37,560 bases of DNA, taken from contig CANIHJ010000012.1 of assembly GCA_947467385.1 (NCBI GenBank), positions 1 through 37,560 on the forward strand. The letters run 5' to 3'. The notes below the pieces were generated by a model. That model saw only the letters and a list, made by a program, of their open reading frames with translations, was not told the DNA's origin and searched no databases. This stretch comes from Deltaproteobacteria bacterium. Lineage in GTDB: Bacteria; Bdellovibrionota_C; UBA2361; OMII01. Both the position numbers and the translations under genes were made by a program. The stretch's first letter is position 1; every line of letters starts with the position of its first letter. Shown here in pieces: positions 16,406 through 24,423 of the stretch.

Positions 16406-17902
16406 CTATGACATCCAGTTCTTGTCGGGCTGCACAGTCCACTTGGCAGTAATTTTCTTGCGCTGCGACCACAGCTCCACCCCTCCGGCGCCGGTTATAT
16501 CACCCGTGCCGAACTTCGACTCCTTAGTCCCGCCGAATGAGAACGGCTCGCGCGGAACGGGCACTCCGATGTTAATCCCGATCATTCCCGAAGCCGCATT
16601 GTCAGACACGTACTGCGCAACCGCGCCGCTGGTCGTAAAAACCGAGAGGGCGTTGCCGTAGGGGCTCTCACGCTCTAGCCGCAGCGCCTCATCGAGGTTA
16701 TTCACGCGCACAATCGTGAGCACCGGGCCAAAGAGCTCAACACAGCCACATTCCATCGTCGGGCGCGCGTGGTCGATAATGGTCGGCCCAAGCCAGAAGC
16801 CCTGCTCATGCCCCTTAGGAGCTGCCGCTTTTCGCCCATCTAGGCGAATCGATGCGCCCTCCGCTTGGGCACGCTCGATAGCTTTCACGAGGCGATTATG
16901 CGCGGCCCTGTCGATAAGCGCACCCATGTCGCGACCAAGCTCAACCTTGGAAGCCGCCTCGACAATCTTTTCAATGAGGAGATCAACTTGCCCAACTGCA
17001 ATAAGGACGCTGGCCGCCATGCAGCGCTGCCCAGCACATCCAGTGAAGGAGGCAACGACGCCCTCGACCGTCACAAGCGGATCTGCATCCGGCACAACAA
17101 GCAGGTGATTTTTTGCGCCTCCGAGGCACAGCGCACGCTTGCCCGTTGTGCCCGCCCTGGCATAGACACTTTTGGCAACAGCCGATGACCCAACAAACCC
17201 GACGGCAGAAACCCCTGGATGTTCCGCAAGCGCCTCAACAATCTCCCTTCCGCCCTGGAGCACGGAGAAGACGCCGTTGGGAAAACCTGCCTCGCGAATG
17301 AGATCGCCCAACATCACGGGCGTGAAAGGGACCTTGTCAGAGGGCTTCAAGATAAACGCATTTCCCAAGGCTAGAGAGATCGGGATCATCCACATCGGCA
17401 CCATGGTCGGAAAGTTAAAGGGAGTGATGCCTACCGTAACCCCGAGTGGCTCGCGCCGGTACTCGCACGTGACGCCGCGGCTCACTTCAAGCGCTCCCCC
17501 CAAGTCGCTGTTCTGCAGGCTTGCAGCGAACTCAAGCACCTCGATGCCCTTAAGGACCTCCGCGCGCCCCTCAGCAACGAGCTTCCCCGACTCCCGGGCA
17601 GCGCTGTGGGCCAGGGCATCAACGTCACGAAGCAGGAGCTCCCTTAGGCGAAGCAGCACCGCCGTGCGCTCCTTAATCGGAACGGCTCTCCATGAGGCAA
17701 ATGCTTTTGAGGCCTCCTCCACGCAACGATTAACATCCCCGGGGGATGCGGGATAAATCGTTCCGATGCTCGCTCCGGTGTAGGGACTCACTACTGGCCG
17801 CGCGGCCGCCTGCCCATTCGACCACTCTCCAGCGATCAGGTTTCTGGCCGCCAGGGGTGCCGCCGGCAGATCTACGAGTTTTAGTTCCGGATTCGATTTC
17901 AT
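16406..17902 (-). CDS. mmsA: CoA-acylating (methyl)malonate-semialdehyde dehydrogenase
   Basis: The 498-residue protein is an aldehyde dehydrogenase of the CoA-acylating MMSDH type. The nucleophile is Cys294 in 'CAGQRCMA'. The usual general-base Glu is replaced by Asn in GGAKNH (261-266), a mark of this family, and 'GITPFNFPTMVPMW' (158-171) is likewise typical. It converts methylmalonate or malonate semialdehyde to propionyl-CoA or acetyl-CoA with NAD+, releasing CO2. As first gene of the mmsA-urc1-urc4-upp operon it fits oxidation of the C3 semialdehyde left by uracil breakdown, instead of valine or inositol catabolism. AGAGAG precedes the ATG. Confidence 0.92.
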   Translation of the reverse strand: MKSNPELKLVDLPAAPLAARNLIAGEWSNGQAAARPVVSPYTGASIGTIYPASPGDVNRCVEEASKAFASWRAVPIKERTAVLLRLRELLLRDVDALAHSAARESGKLVAEGRAEVLKGIEVLEFAASLQNSDLGGALEVSRGVTCEYRREPLGVTVGITPFNFPTMVPMWMIPISLALGNAFILKPSDKVPFTPVMLGDLIREAGFPNGVFSVLQGGREIVEALAEHPGVSAVGFVGSSAVAKSVYARAGTTGKRALCLGGAKNHLLVVPDADPLVTVEGVVASFTGCAGQRCMAASVLIAVGQVDLLIEKIVEAASKVELGRDMGALIDRAAHNRLVKAIERAQAEGASIRLDGRKAAAPKGHEQGFWLGPTIIDHARPTMECGCVELFGPVLTIVRVNNLDEALRLERESPYGNALSVFTTSGAVAQYVSDNAASGMIGINIGVPVPREPFSFGGTKESKFGTGDITGAGGVELWSQRKKITAKWTVQPDKNWMS

Positions 17903-17970
17903 GAGATCTCTCTATTTCTAGATGCTGCCAGCATGCATTCCCTCTCCCCTATCAGCCACAATAAGACAGT

Positions 17971-17999
17971 GTTTGCGCCCGAGTCCCGTGAAATATACT
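17971..17999 (+). promoter_or_regulatory. Weak promoter candidate in divergent gap
   Basis: TATACT at 17994-17999 is a good -10 match on the plus strand, 87 bases before the amidohydrolase ATG. The matching -35 (GTTTGC, 17971-17976, 17-base spacer) is poor. The 183-base gap 17903-18085 must also hold the promoter of the leftward uracil-catabolism operon, which I could not locate. Confidence 0.25.
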
Positions 18000-18085
18000 C
18001 CGATCGGCTGTGCCTTGGTGTATTTAACTGCTTATTTCAGGATGTTAGCATTCAGCTCAATGCTCAGTTGCGGTGCAAACAAGCC

Positions 18086-19144
18086 ATGAAGCCCTCAAAC
18101 AGAATAAGCCTCGACTATAACGCGCTCGCGTCCAATTTCCCGCAACGGGGCTCACCCATCATCGACGTGCATTCCCACATTCACGGCGAGACGGCGACAA
18201 AGATCTATGCCGAAGCGGCGCGACACTACGGCATCGGAATGACCTACTCGATGACATCGCTGCCCGAGATTCCAGTGGTGCGCGGAATACTGCACGATCA
18301 GGTGAGCTTTATCGCCGTGCCGGATTTTTCCAGCAAGGATCGCCTCGCCGCTATGGGCCGGGACTACGTGACGCGAATACTAGAGTTCCACAAGCAGGGA
18401 AGCCGCATTGCAAAGTTCTGGAGCGCTCCGCGCATCTATGAGGCTTCGTCTGAGCCCTTCGCCTCAAGCCCGTGCAGGCTCAATTCGCCCCTCCGGATCG
18501 AGGCGATGAAGGCCGCGCAAGATCTCGGCATGATCTTTATGGCTCACGTAGCGGATCCGGACACGTGGTTCAGCACCAAGTACAGCGATGCGGCGCGCTA
18601 CGGCACAAAAGCTCAGCAGTATGAGCTTTTTGAGGAGGTCATGGAGCGCTTCACTACGCCTTGGATTGCGGCTCATATGGGCGGATATCCAGAGGACCTC
18701 GACTTTCTTTCAGGGCTTCTGTCTCGGCACCCAAACCTGTACCTCGACTGCAGCGCGACGAAGTGGATAGTCCGTGAGCTGAGCAAGCACCCGCCTGAGA
18801 AAACCAAAGCTTTCTTCATCCGCTGGTCTGGGCGGATCCTGTTTGGCTCGGATATCGTCACCTCTGACTCCCACGTTTCCTCCCAGCGCAGTTCCACTGA
18901 GATGGAGGCAAAGGCTTCGAGCGCTGAGGAGGCGTATGATCTCTATGCGTCGCGCTACTGGGCGCTTCGAACCCTGCTTGAGACCTCCCATGTGGGCGAG
19001 TCGCCTATCGCGGATCCCGACCTCCACCTCGTGGCACCCGACCGACACTCGCCGCTTGATGCCCCGGTTTTGCGCGGTTTTCAGCTGCCTCATGAGCACC
19101 TCGACATGCTTTATTTCGGCGCAGCCAAGCGGCTTCTGGGTTGA
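18086..19144 (+). CDS. Metal-dependent amidohydrolase (Amidohydro_2-like TIM barrel)
   Basis: I read a 352-residue protein from the ATG at 18086, since the conserved barrel starts shortly after it; an upstream ATG at 17933 would add 51 residues with no family-like sequence. Likely metal and catalytic residues are in order for the amidohydrolase superfamily: HSH (29-31) in 'IIDVHSHIHG', Lys110, 'MAHVADP' (His154), 'AAHMGG' (His197) and 'FGSD' (Asp256). The PF04909-type group includes hydrolases and decarboxylases such as ACMSD. The substrate is unknown. It is divergent from the URC operon and 172 bases upstream of hppD, so it could serve uracil breakdown, tyrosine breakdown or neither. Confidence 0.75.
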   Translation: MKPSNRISLDYNALASNFPQRGSPIIDVHSHIHGETATKIYAEAARHYGIGMTYSMTSLPEIPVVRGILHDQVSFIAVPDFSSKDRLAAMGRDYVTRILEFHKQGSRIAKFWSAPRIYEASSEPFASSPCRLNSPLRIEAMKAAQDLGMIFMAHVADPDTWFSTKYSDAARYGTKAQQYELFEEVMERFTTPWIAAHMGGYPEDLDFLSGLLSRHPNLYLDCSATKWIVRELSKHPPEKTKAFFIRWSGRILFGSDIVTSDSHVSSQRSSTEMEAKASSAEEAYDLYASRYWALRTLLETSHVGESPIADPDLHLVAPDRHSPLDAPVLRGFQLPHEHLDMLYFGAAKRLLG

Positions 19145-19316
19145 GGCTCGTGGCGCGCGCGGGCGGCTGACGCCGCACATGCGATGTAAAAGCGGTATCT
19201 TAGGCGCTTTCTTGCTGCTGCCCCCAACCAATCGGAGTATACTCAGCCTCTGGGTGCCAAAGGCCAACTCCGGTGGCCCGGCGTGTGCTCTAGCTTTCGC
19301 TCAAAGGAAGGTCCCC

Positions 19317-20492
19317 ATGACTGCAAGCAAGAACCTCAATCCTTGCGCTATCTCGCCTATAGATCCCGCCAAAGCGCGTTCAGCTGGCAGCCTCGATCCG
19401 CTCGCCATCGACGGCTTTCACCATATCGAGATCTACGCGGACTCGGCGAAACAGAGCGCCTTCTACCTCGCTCACGGCTTTGGCTTTAGGCCTGTTGGGT
19501 ATCGCGGCCCGGAAACGGGCCACAGGGACTCGGTCAGCATCGCGCTACAGCAGGGTAACGTGCTCCTCCAGATCACATGCCCCTTGCGCTCCACGAGCCC
19601 ACTCGCAGAGCACGTCCACAAGCACGGCTTTTCGGCAAAGGATGTCGCTTTCAAGGTTCCAAATTGTGCCGCAAGCTTTTACGAGGCCGTCAAACGCGGT
19701 GCCCAGCCTGTGTCAGCCCCGGCAGAGTGGAGGGACCAAAACGGCAGCATTATTCACGCCTCTATCAAGACGTACGGGGACACAGTTCACTCCTTCATTG
19801 AGCACACCGGATACGAGGGGCCCTTCCTCCCGGGCTTTGCGCCATACAGCCAGATCTTCCCGCGGGATGTCGCCATAGAGGAGGCTGGCCTAGCAGTGAT
19901 AGACCACGTGGTCGGCAACGTGGAGCTCGGCAGGATGGATGAGTGGGTGGCGTTCTACGAGAAGGTGCTCGGGTTCACCCAGTTCAAGCACTTCTCAGAC
20001 AAGGACATCTCAACTGAGTACTCGGCCTTGATGTCCAAGGTGATGAACGGCGGGGGCGGCAAGATCAAGATGCCGATCAACGAGCCCGCTGAGGGCAAGA
20101 GAAAGTCCCAGATCGAGGAGTACCTTGAGTTTAATGGCGGCCCCGGCGTCCAGCACATCGCCTTTCGGACTAACGACATCATATCGGTCGTGTCGCGCCT
20201 GCGTGCGCGCGGAGTGCGGTTCCTGTGGGTGCCAAAGAACTACTACGAGCAGGTTCCGAGCCGCGTAGGCACCATCAGGGAGGACCTCGCAAAGATTCAG
20301 GAGCTGGGAATCCTTGTGGATCGGGATGAGGACGGATACCTGCTTCAAATCTTCACGAAAAACCTCCAGGATCGTCCTACCCTCTTCTTTGAGGTGATCC
20401 AACGCGAAGGCTCTCAGGGCTTTGGTGCTGGAAACTTTAAGGCGCTCTTTGAGGCGATTGAGCGCGACCAGGCTGAGCGGGGTAACCTATGA
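19317..20492 (+). CDS. hppD: 4-hydroxyphenylpyruvate dioxygenase
   Basis: The 391-residue protein has the two vicinal-oxygen-chelate domains of HPPD, which converts 4-hydroxyphenylpyruvate to homogentisate in tyrosine catabolism. The Fe(II) ligands are visible: His197 ('VIDHVVGN'), His280 ('GVQHIAF') and Glu359 ('LFFEVIQR'). 'GFGAGNFKALFEAIE' is the conserved C-terminus. The start at 19317 is chosen for AAGGAAGG seven bases upstream and because the reading frame before it has no family similarity. The gene overlaps the fumarylacetoacetase gene by four bases (ATGA), so the two are translationally coupled. Hydroxymandelate synthase is the close alternative but does not fit the neighbour. Confidence 0.94.
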   Translation: MTASKNLNPCAISPIDPAKARSAGSLDPLAIDGFHHIEIYADSAKQSAFYLAHGFGFRPVGYRGPETGHRDSVSIALQQGNVLLQITCPLRSTSPLAEHVHKHGFSAKDVAFKVPNCAASFYEAVKRGAQPVSAPAEWRDQNGSIIHASIKTYGDTVHSFIEHTGYEGPFLPGFAPYSQIFPRDVAIEEAGLAVIDHVVGNVELGRMDEWVAFYEKVLGFTQFKHFSDKDISTEYSALMSKVMNGGGGKIKMPINEPAEGKRKSQIEEYLEFNGGPGVQHIAFRTNDIISVVSRLRARGVRFLWVPKNYYEQVPSRVGTIREDLAKIQELGILVDRDEDGYLLQIFTKNLQDRPTLFFEVIQREGSQGFGAGNFKALFEAIERDQAERGNL

Positions 20493-21481
20493 TCCTTGCC
20501 TCGATCCGAAGCGCCCGCAAGGAGCTCGCCTTCGATGGCGAGCTTGTTATCGTACACCCGAGCCGCGACTCTATCGCCATCCTTCCGCAACCAGAGTGGG
20601 GCTGTCTGCTTGAGACGCTCTCATTTTGGGGTGAGCGGGAGCCAAAGCTGCGCGACATCGACACGCAGGTGCGGGCCGGCACGTGGAAGGAGATGCGCCC
20701 GGTCGCCGATGTTTCATTTCTCGCTCCTCTTCCGCGCACGTGGGCGTTCCTTGATGGCAGCGCATTCATTGAGCATGTGAAGCTTGTGCGTAAGGCCCGC
20801 GGAGCAGAGCTTCCGGACGACCTCTTCACCATTCCGCTTATGTACCAGGGTGCAAGCGACAACCTACTCTCTCCGACGGAGGATCTCCCGCTTATAGATC
20901 AGGCGCACGGGATGGACTTTGAGTCTGAAGTGGCCGTGATAACCGATGCCGTGCCGATGGGCACGCCTGCGGCTCAAGCTTCGTCCCACGTAAAGCTCCT
21001 CGTGCTCCTCAACGACGTAAGCTTGCGGGAGCTCATTCCGCGCGAGCTCGGCACAGGATTCGGGTTCTTCCATGGAAAGCCGCCATCTTCACTGGCGCCA
21101 TTTGCCCTAACGCCAGATGAGCTCGGTGGCGCATGGCACGACGGCAGGGTTCATGTGCCCCTTGAAACGTGGCTCAATGGCTCACGATTCGGGTTCCCTG
21201 ACGCGGGCCTGATGCACTTCTCGTTCTTTCAGCTCATTGAGCATGCGGCTAAAACGCGCCCACTATCGCCAGGAACAATCATCGGAAGCGGCACGGTTTC
21301 GAATGAGGATGCCTCCGTTGGCGCAAGCTGCCTCGTTGAGCAGCGCATGCGCGAGAAGATAGAATCCGGCTCCATTAAGACCCAGTACCTCCGCGATGGG
21401 GACGCAATCTCAATCAAGATGATACAGAACGGGGTCAACGTCTTTGGGTCGATCGAACATCGGGTTAGACAAGTTCGATGA
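20489..21481 (+). CDS. Fumarylacetoacetase (FAH family)
   Basis: The 330-residue protein matches bacterial fumarylacetoacetate hydrolases, which split fumarylacetoacetate into fumarate and acetoacetate in the last step of tyrosine degradation. Metal ligands appear in 'MDFESEVAV' (Glu145, Glu147) and 'LLNDVSLREL' (Asp176). Family blocks 'ELGTGFGFFHGKP', 'TPDELGGAWHDG' and 'GTIIGSGTVSNED' follow. It overlaps hppD and the next gene by four bases each (ATGA both times). This pairing supports a homogentisate pathway, although the two intermediate enzymes are not in the window. Confidence 0.92.
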   Translation: MILASIRSARKELAFDGELVIVHPSRDSIAILPQPEWGCLLETLSFWGEREPKLRDIDTQVRAGTWKEMRPVADVSFLAPLPRTWAFLDGSAFIEHVKLVRKARGAELPDDLFTIPLMYQGASDNLLSPTEDLPLIDQAHGMDFESEVAVITDAVPMGTPAAQASSHVKLLVLLNDVSLRELIPRELGTGFGFFHGKPPSSLAPFALTPDELGGAWHDGRVHVPLETWLNGSRFGFPDAGLMHFSFFQLIEHAAKTRPLSPGTIIGSGTVSNEDASVGASCLVEQRMREKIESGSIKTQYLRDGDAISIKMIQNGVNVFGSIEHRVRQVR

Positions 21482-22374
21482 TATCGCTCGATCGAAATAA
21501 CCCGCTCGACATCCTTTTGGAGAACCTCTTTGATTACGCCGGCATGTTTCCCCCGGCTGCTCTTCCTTTCGAGGATGCACTCCGGGAGAGTGCACGACTT
21601 CCCGCCGTCCTCATGCGGCCGTGGCTTCTCTCGTCGGACATCGTGCTGGACGTGGCTCACGCTCGGAAGCTGCTCTCCCTTGACCTGGCAGAGTTTGGCT
21701 TCTCTCGGCCTCTATCCCTGTGCCTCTTGGCGACCGCGGGAGCCGATGAGACCTCGCAGCTTGCGGACGGGCTTGTAGCGCGAGGGATTCGCCTCAGCTC
21801 GATTGAGGCCACCTCGTCACCGGGCTCGTGCAATAGCACCGCATCATCACTCGTCCCCATCGCTGCCAAGCATTCGGCGCTCCTTGCAATTGAGCCCCTT
21901 CTATCGCAGCAAGAGTGGCGGACCAGCCTCGGAGAGGCCGTTAGCGCGTGCCGAAACTCGCCCAACGTCGCTCTTAAGTGCCGCTGCACCGGGCCGACTG
22001 GAATAGGGGCAGAGCGCCTCTCGTCGGCGCTCTGCGCAGCTGCTGACGTGAACATCCCGTTTAAGGTGACAGGGGGATTCCACCATCCGATTGTTGAGCC
22101 GGGCAGGCATCCGTATCCGATGGGATTCCTGAATCTCACCGTCGCAGTCATGCTTAGGCGCGCACTGGGTCCCGCCGCCCCCGAAGGCGCCCTGGCATCG
22201 CTCTTGGCAAATAGCTCAGTTGCAACGTTTTCGCTTGAGCGGGGAGTTTCAGCTCTCAGCTTTTCGCTGCCACTAGAGGGCCTGCGAGAGGCTCGCTCAC
22301 GGGCCCACTTTTCGATCGGGAGCTGCAGCCTCAGCGAGCCTGATGCAGATCTCGCGCGATTGTTTCCCTCGTAG
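21478..22374 (+). CDS. Conserved unknown protein coupled to hppD-FAH
   Basis: I do not recognise a characterised family for this 298-residue soluble protein. Blocks that look conserved are 'LFDYAGMFPPAALPFEDAL' (17-35), 'ALKCRCTG' (165-172) and 'PFKVTGGFHHPI' (194-205). The last, with its paired His and nearby 'PMGFLNL', could be part of an active site. I have a general memory of uncharacterised bacterial proteins with such 'DYAG.FPPA' and 'FK.T.G.HH' blocks, without a function. There is no signal peptide or membrane segment. The start overlaps the fumarylacetoacetase stop by four bases, so it is expressed with hppD and FAH and probably acts in aromatic-ring degradation. Confidence 0.8.
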   Translation: MISLDRNNPLDILLENLFDYAGMFPPAALPFEDALRESARLPAVLMRPWLLSSDIVLDVAHARKLLSLDLAEFGFSRPLSLCLLATAGADETSQLADGLVARGIRLSSIEATSSPGSCNSTASSLVPIAAKHSALLAIEPLLSQQEWRTSLGEAVSACRNSPNVALKCRCTGPTGIGAERLSSALCAAADVNIPFKVTGGFHHPIVEPGRHPYPMGFLNLTVAVMLRRALGPAAPEGALASLLANSSVATFSLERGVSALSFSLPLEGLREARSRAHFSIGSCSLSEPDADLARLFPS

Positions 22375-22391
22375 CACTACTTGGCTGGCCC

Positions 22392-22883
22392 TCACTCCGG
22401 GGGGGCAAAATTGCCCTGAAACATGGAAGCGTTGCCGACCGATATTTCAGCCATCTTCACAGCCCCTGCAGCCAACAGCACAACGAATTGAGCCGTTCCC
22501 TCGCTTACAATGGGCTGGCTGCTGCCTGGCTGGGCATTCTCCACTATCTCAACGACATTCCCCTGGCCCGAGATAAAGACGACATCCACCGGAAACTTCA
22601 GGTTCTCGGTCCTGAGTGAGACATACGACTGCGAGCGGTACACTAAGAGCATTCCCTCACTCATAGGCAGGGATGAGTAGCGCGCTAAGTGCAGCTCGCG
22701 CTGAGCCTCGGTTGTTGCCGGCTCAACCCTAAATGAGCTCACCGGGCTTCCCATAGAGGATCCGAATGCTATGTTCATCCGCGGGGTTGATGACTGCTCC
22801 ATGCATGCTATCGCCACTGTCGCGACGAAAGCACTGGAGAGTAACCGCATAAGCCGCCGGATAAGGGGGTGTTCTCTGGACAT
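22392..22883 (-). CDS. DUF192 family lipoprotein
   Basis: The protein, about 163 residues, has a DUF192 domain: 'EAQRELHLARYSSLPMSEGMLLVY', then 'LKFPVDVVFISGQGNVVEI', 'QPG' and a closing 'VLLAAGAVKMAEISVGN'. The function of DUF192 is unknown. The N-terminus is a lipoprotein signal ending VAIAC. The ATG at 22883 is preferred for a TATAGG upstream; ATG at 22850 also begins within the signal, and 22952 is the longest form. It is the last gene of the leftward thioredoxin-GT2-bshB1-bshC-like series, with an 85-base gap from the preceding gene, so its membership in that operon is uncertain. Confidence 0.7.
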   Translation of the reverse strand: MSREHPLIRRLMRLLSSAFVATVAIACMEQSSTPRMNIAFGSSMGSPVSSFRVEPATTEAQRELHLARYSSLPMSEGMLLVYRSQSYVSLRTENLKFPVDVVFISGQGNVVEIVENAQPGSSQPIVSEGTAQFVVLLAAGAVKMAEISVGNASMFQGNFAPPE

Positions 22884-22968
22884 GCCTATACATGTACGAC
22901 GCACTACCGTAGGGAGGCAACTCCCTCTTGCGCCCACCGGGCTCCCAACCACCTAGCCCGATATGGCA

Positions 22969-24423
22969 CTACTCAAGGAAGAACGGCAACTCCCTGTTGC
23001 TCCAGTTGGCCAGTATGGCCTCGCTGCACTCGGGCCTATGCAACCTGCGGTAGAGATCCGTTTGCTCAACGTAGGCCCGAAGACGCCGGTTGAGCCCGTT
23101 TAGGCGCTCAGTAATCGGCTTGCGCTCCTCCATGGAGGCACCACCAAGGCCCCCAAGAAGCTCCTTTCGCTCTCTCGATGCCTGCGCCAGGTATCGCTCT
23201 TCCTCGACCGAGAAGAGTCCTTGGCCAAGAAAAAGCTCGGGATGGGAGATCATCTCCTTTATCCTTGACTTGAGAAGCAGCAGACTTCGCAGCTCTTGCA
23301 CCCGCTGGGCGAACACGTACCGAGTTCGGCTCGCAACAACAAACGCCGGAAGGGACTCCCCAAGATAGGCTGCGCCGAAAGCGTCAACAAAGCGATCGTA
23401 CCTCGCCCCACCGAGTCCATGTATAAAGAGATCTGAGCATAAGCCCCGGAGGAGGAGGGTCACAAAGCTGCCCTTTGGGACAACGATCTCCTCCTTGGCG
23501 ACTGAGGCGGTCTCGCCCGGCTTAACCCAGAGAGGCCTGCGGCCGGACGCGGAGAGAACCCAAACAGGAAGCTCAATCTCCCCGCCCTCTGCCCTCAAGT
23601 TCGGAAAGGGATTCGCAGCGTTCTTTATCTTGTGCTCCGCCCGGTATGCCGTGAGGCATCCGTTGTACAGGCGGTGAACTTCCTGCGCATGACCCATGAT
23701 TGCCCCAACAAAGCGGCGAGCCTCGGGGAGTGCCATAACGCGCGAGAGTGGAGCCTCCAGGTGAGTGTGCCCCCGCAAGACTCGCCTGACAATGGAGTGC
23801 GCCTCTGATAGCGGCTCACCTGCTAGGGCCTCGTAGATCGTTGCCGCTTGTGAGGCCGACTTCTCCATGTGGCTCAACCCGCTGCTCCGCAAGTCCTTGC
23901 TCATTTCATCGAAGGCTCTGCGGACTGTAGCTCCGTCCGCCACGCGCTGCTCACGGAAAACTCCACCAGTCGTGCTTGTAATCGCTGCTACCTTAAGGGT
24001 GAGCGCTCCATGCTCGACAAGCGGCCACACGATTCGCCCGCCATCACCCTCATCAGTATCTATCGTGACACTAACCGCAGCGGCACCAGCATCAGCCGCG
24101 ATTGCATTCAGGAGCTCCTCCTTGAGCAGGAGTCCAGCGTGGTACGCCACCGGCTGGTGACCGGTCATCACTATTGGGGCGTCCGGTTCTGGCGAGGCGT
24201 CGGGGGTTGGCAGATCCACACTCGCACGTTTCGCCTTTTCCGCGAGTGATTCGGTGTATGACACGGCCTCGACCAGGAGCTGCCTGCGCATTTCAGCCCG
24301 CGACGCGCCCCCTGCACTGTCTGGACTCGCCCGGCGCAACGCAACATTGACCGCGAGCACGCCCGACCATTGGGATAGGGGCGGCTCAACTGTATCAATC
24401 GTCTCTAGCTGATCGCTCATCAT
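22969..24423 (-). CDS. Distant BshC-like protein (putative cysteine-adding enzyme)
   Basis: The 484-residue protein carries 'PIVMTGHQP' (83-91), Lys101 and 'TIDTDEGDGG' (120-129). This layout parallels the 'GGQQ...K...GEDHDFDE' pattern I recall for BshC, the enzyme that adds cysteine to glucosaminyl-malate in bacillithiol synthesis, but the overall likeness is weak. The C-terminal third is helical and charged ('ELRSLLLLKSRIKEMI', 'ERLNGLNRRLRAYVEQ'), compatible with BshC's coiled-coil region. The gene overlaps bshB1 by a few bases (ATGATGA; starts at 24423 or 24420), and this coupling to a BshB1-type deacetylase is the main support. Without it I would call the protein unknown. Confidence 0.55.
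   Translation of the reverse strand: MMSDQLETIDTVEPPLSQWSGVLAVNVALRRASPDSAGGASRAEMRRQLLVEAVSYTESLAEKAKRASVDLPTPDASPEPDAPIVMTGHQPVAYHAGLLLKEELLNAIAADAGAAAVSVTIDTDEGDGGRIVWPLVEHGALTLKVAAITSTTGGVFREQRVADGATVRRAFDEMSKDLRSSGLSHMEKSASQAATIYEALAGEPLSEAHSIVRRVLRGHTHLEAPLSRVMALPEARRFVGAIMGHAQEVHRLYNGCLTAYRAEHKIKNAANPFPNLRAEGGEIELPVWVLSASGRRPLWVKPGETASVAKEEIVVPKGSFVTLLLRGLCSDLFIHGLGGARYDRFVDAFGAAYLGESLPAFVVASRTRYVFAQRVQELRSLLLLKSRIKEMISHPELFLGQGLFSVEEERYLAQASRERKELLGGLGGASMEERKPITERLNGLNRRLRAYVEQTDLYRRLHRPECSEAILANWSNRELPFFLE

Noticed and set aside
18843-19316. In-frame extension of 158 codons before the hppD start
   Set aside because: It overlaps the amidohydrolase gene in another frame, has no HPPD similarity, and a good ribosome site (AAGGAAGG) precedes the ATG at 19317.
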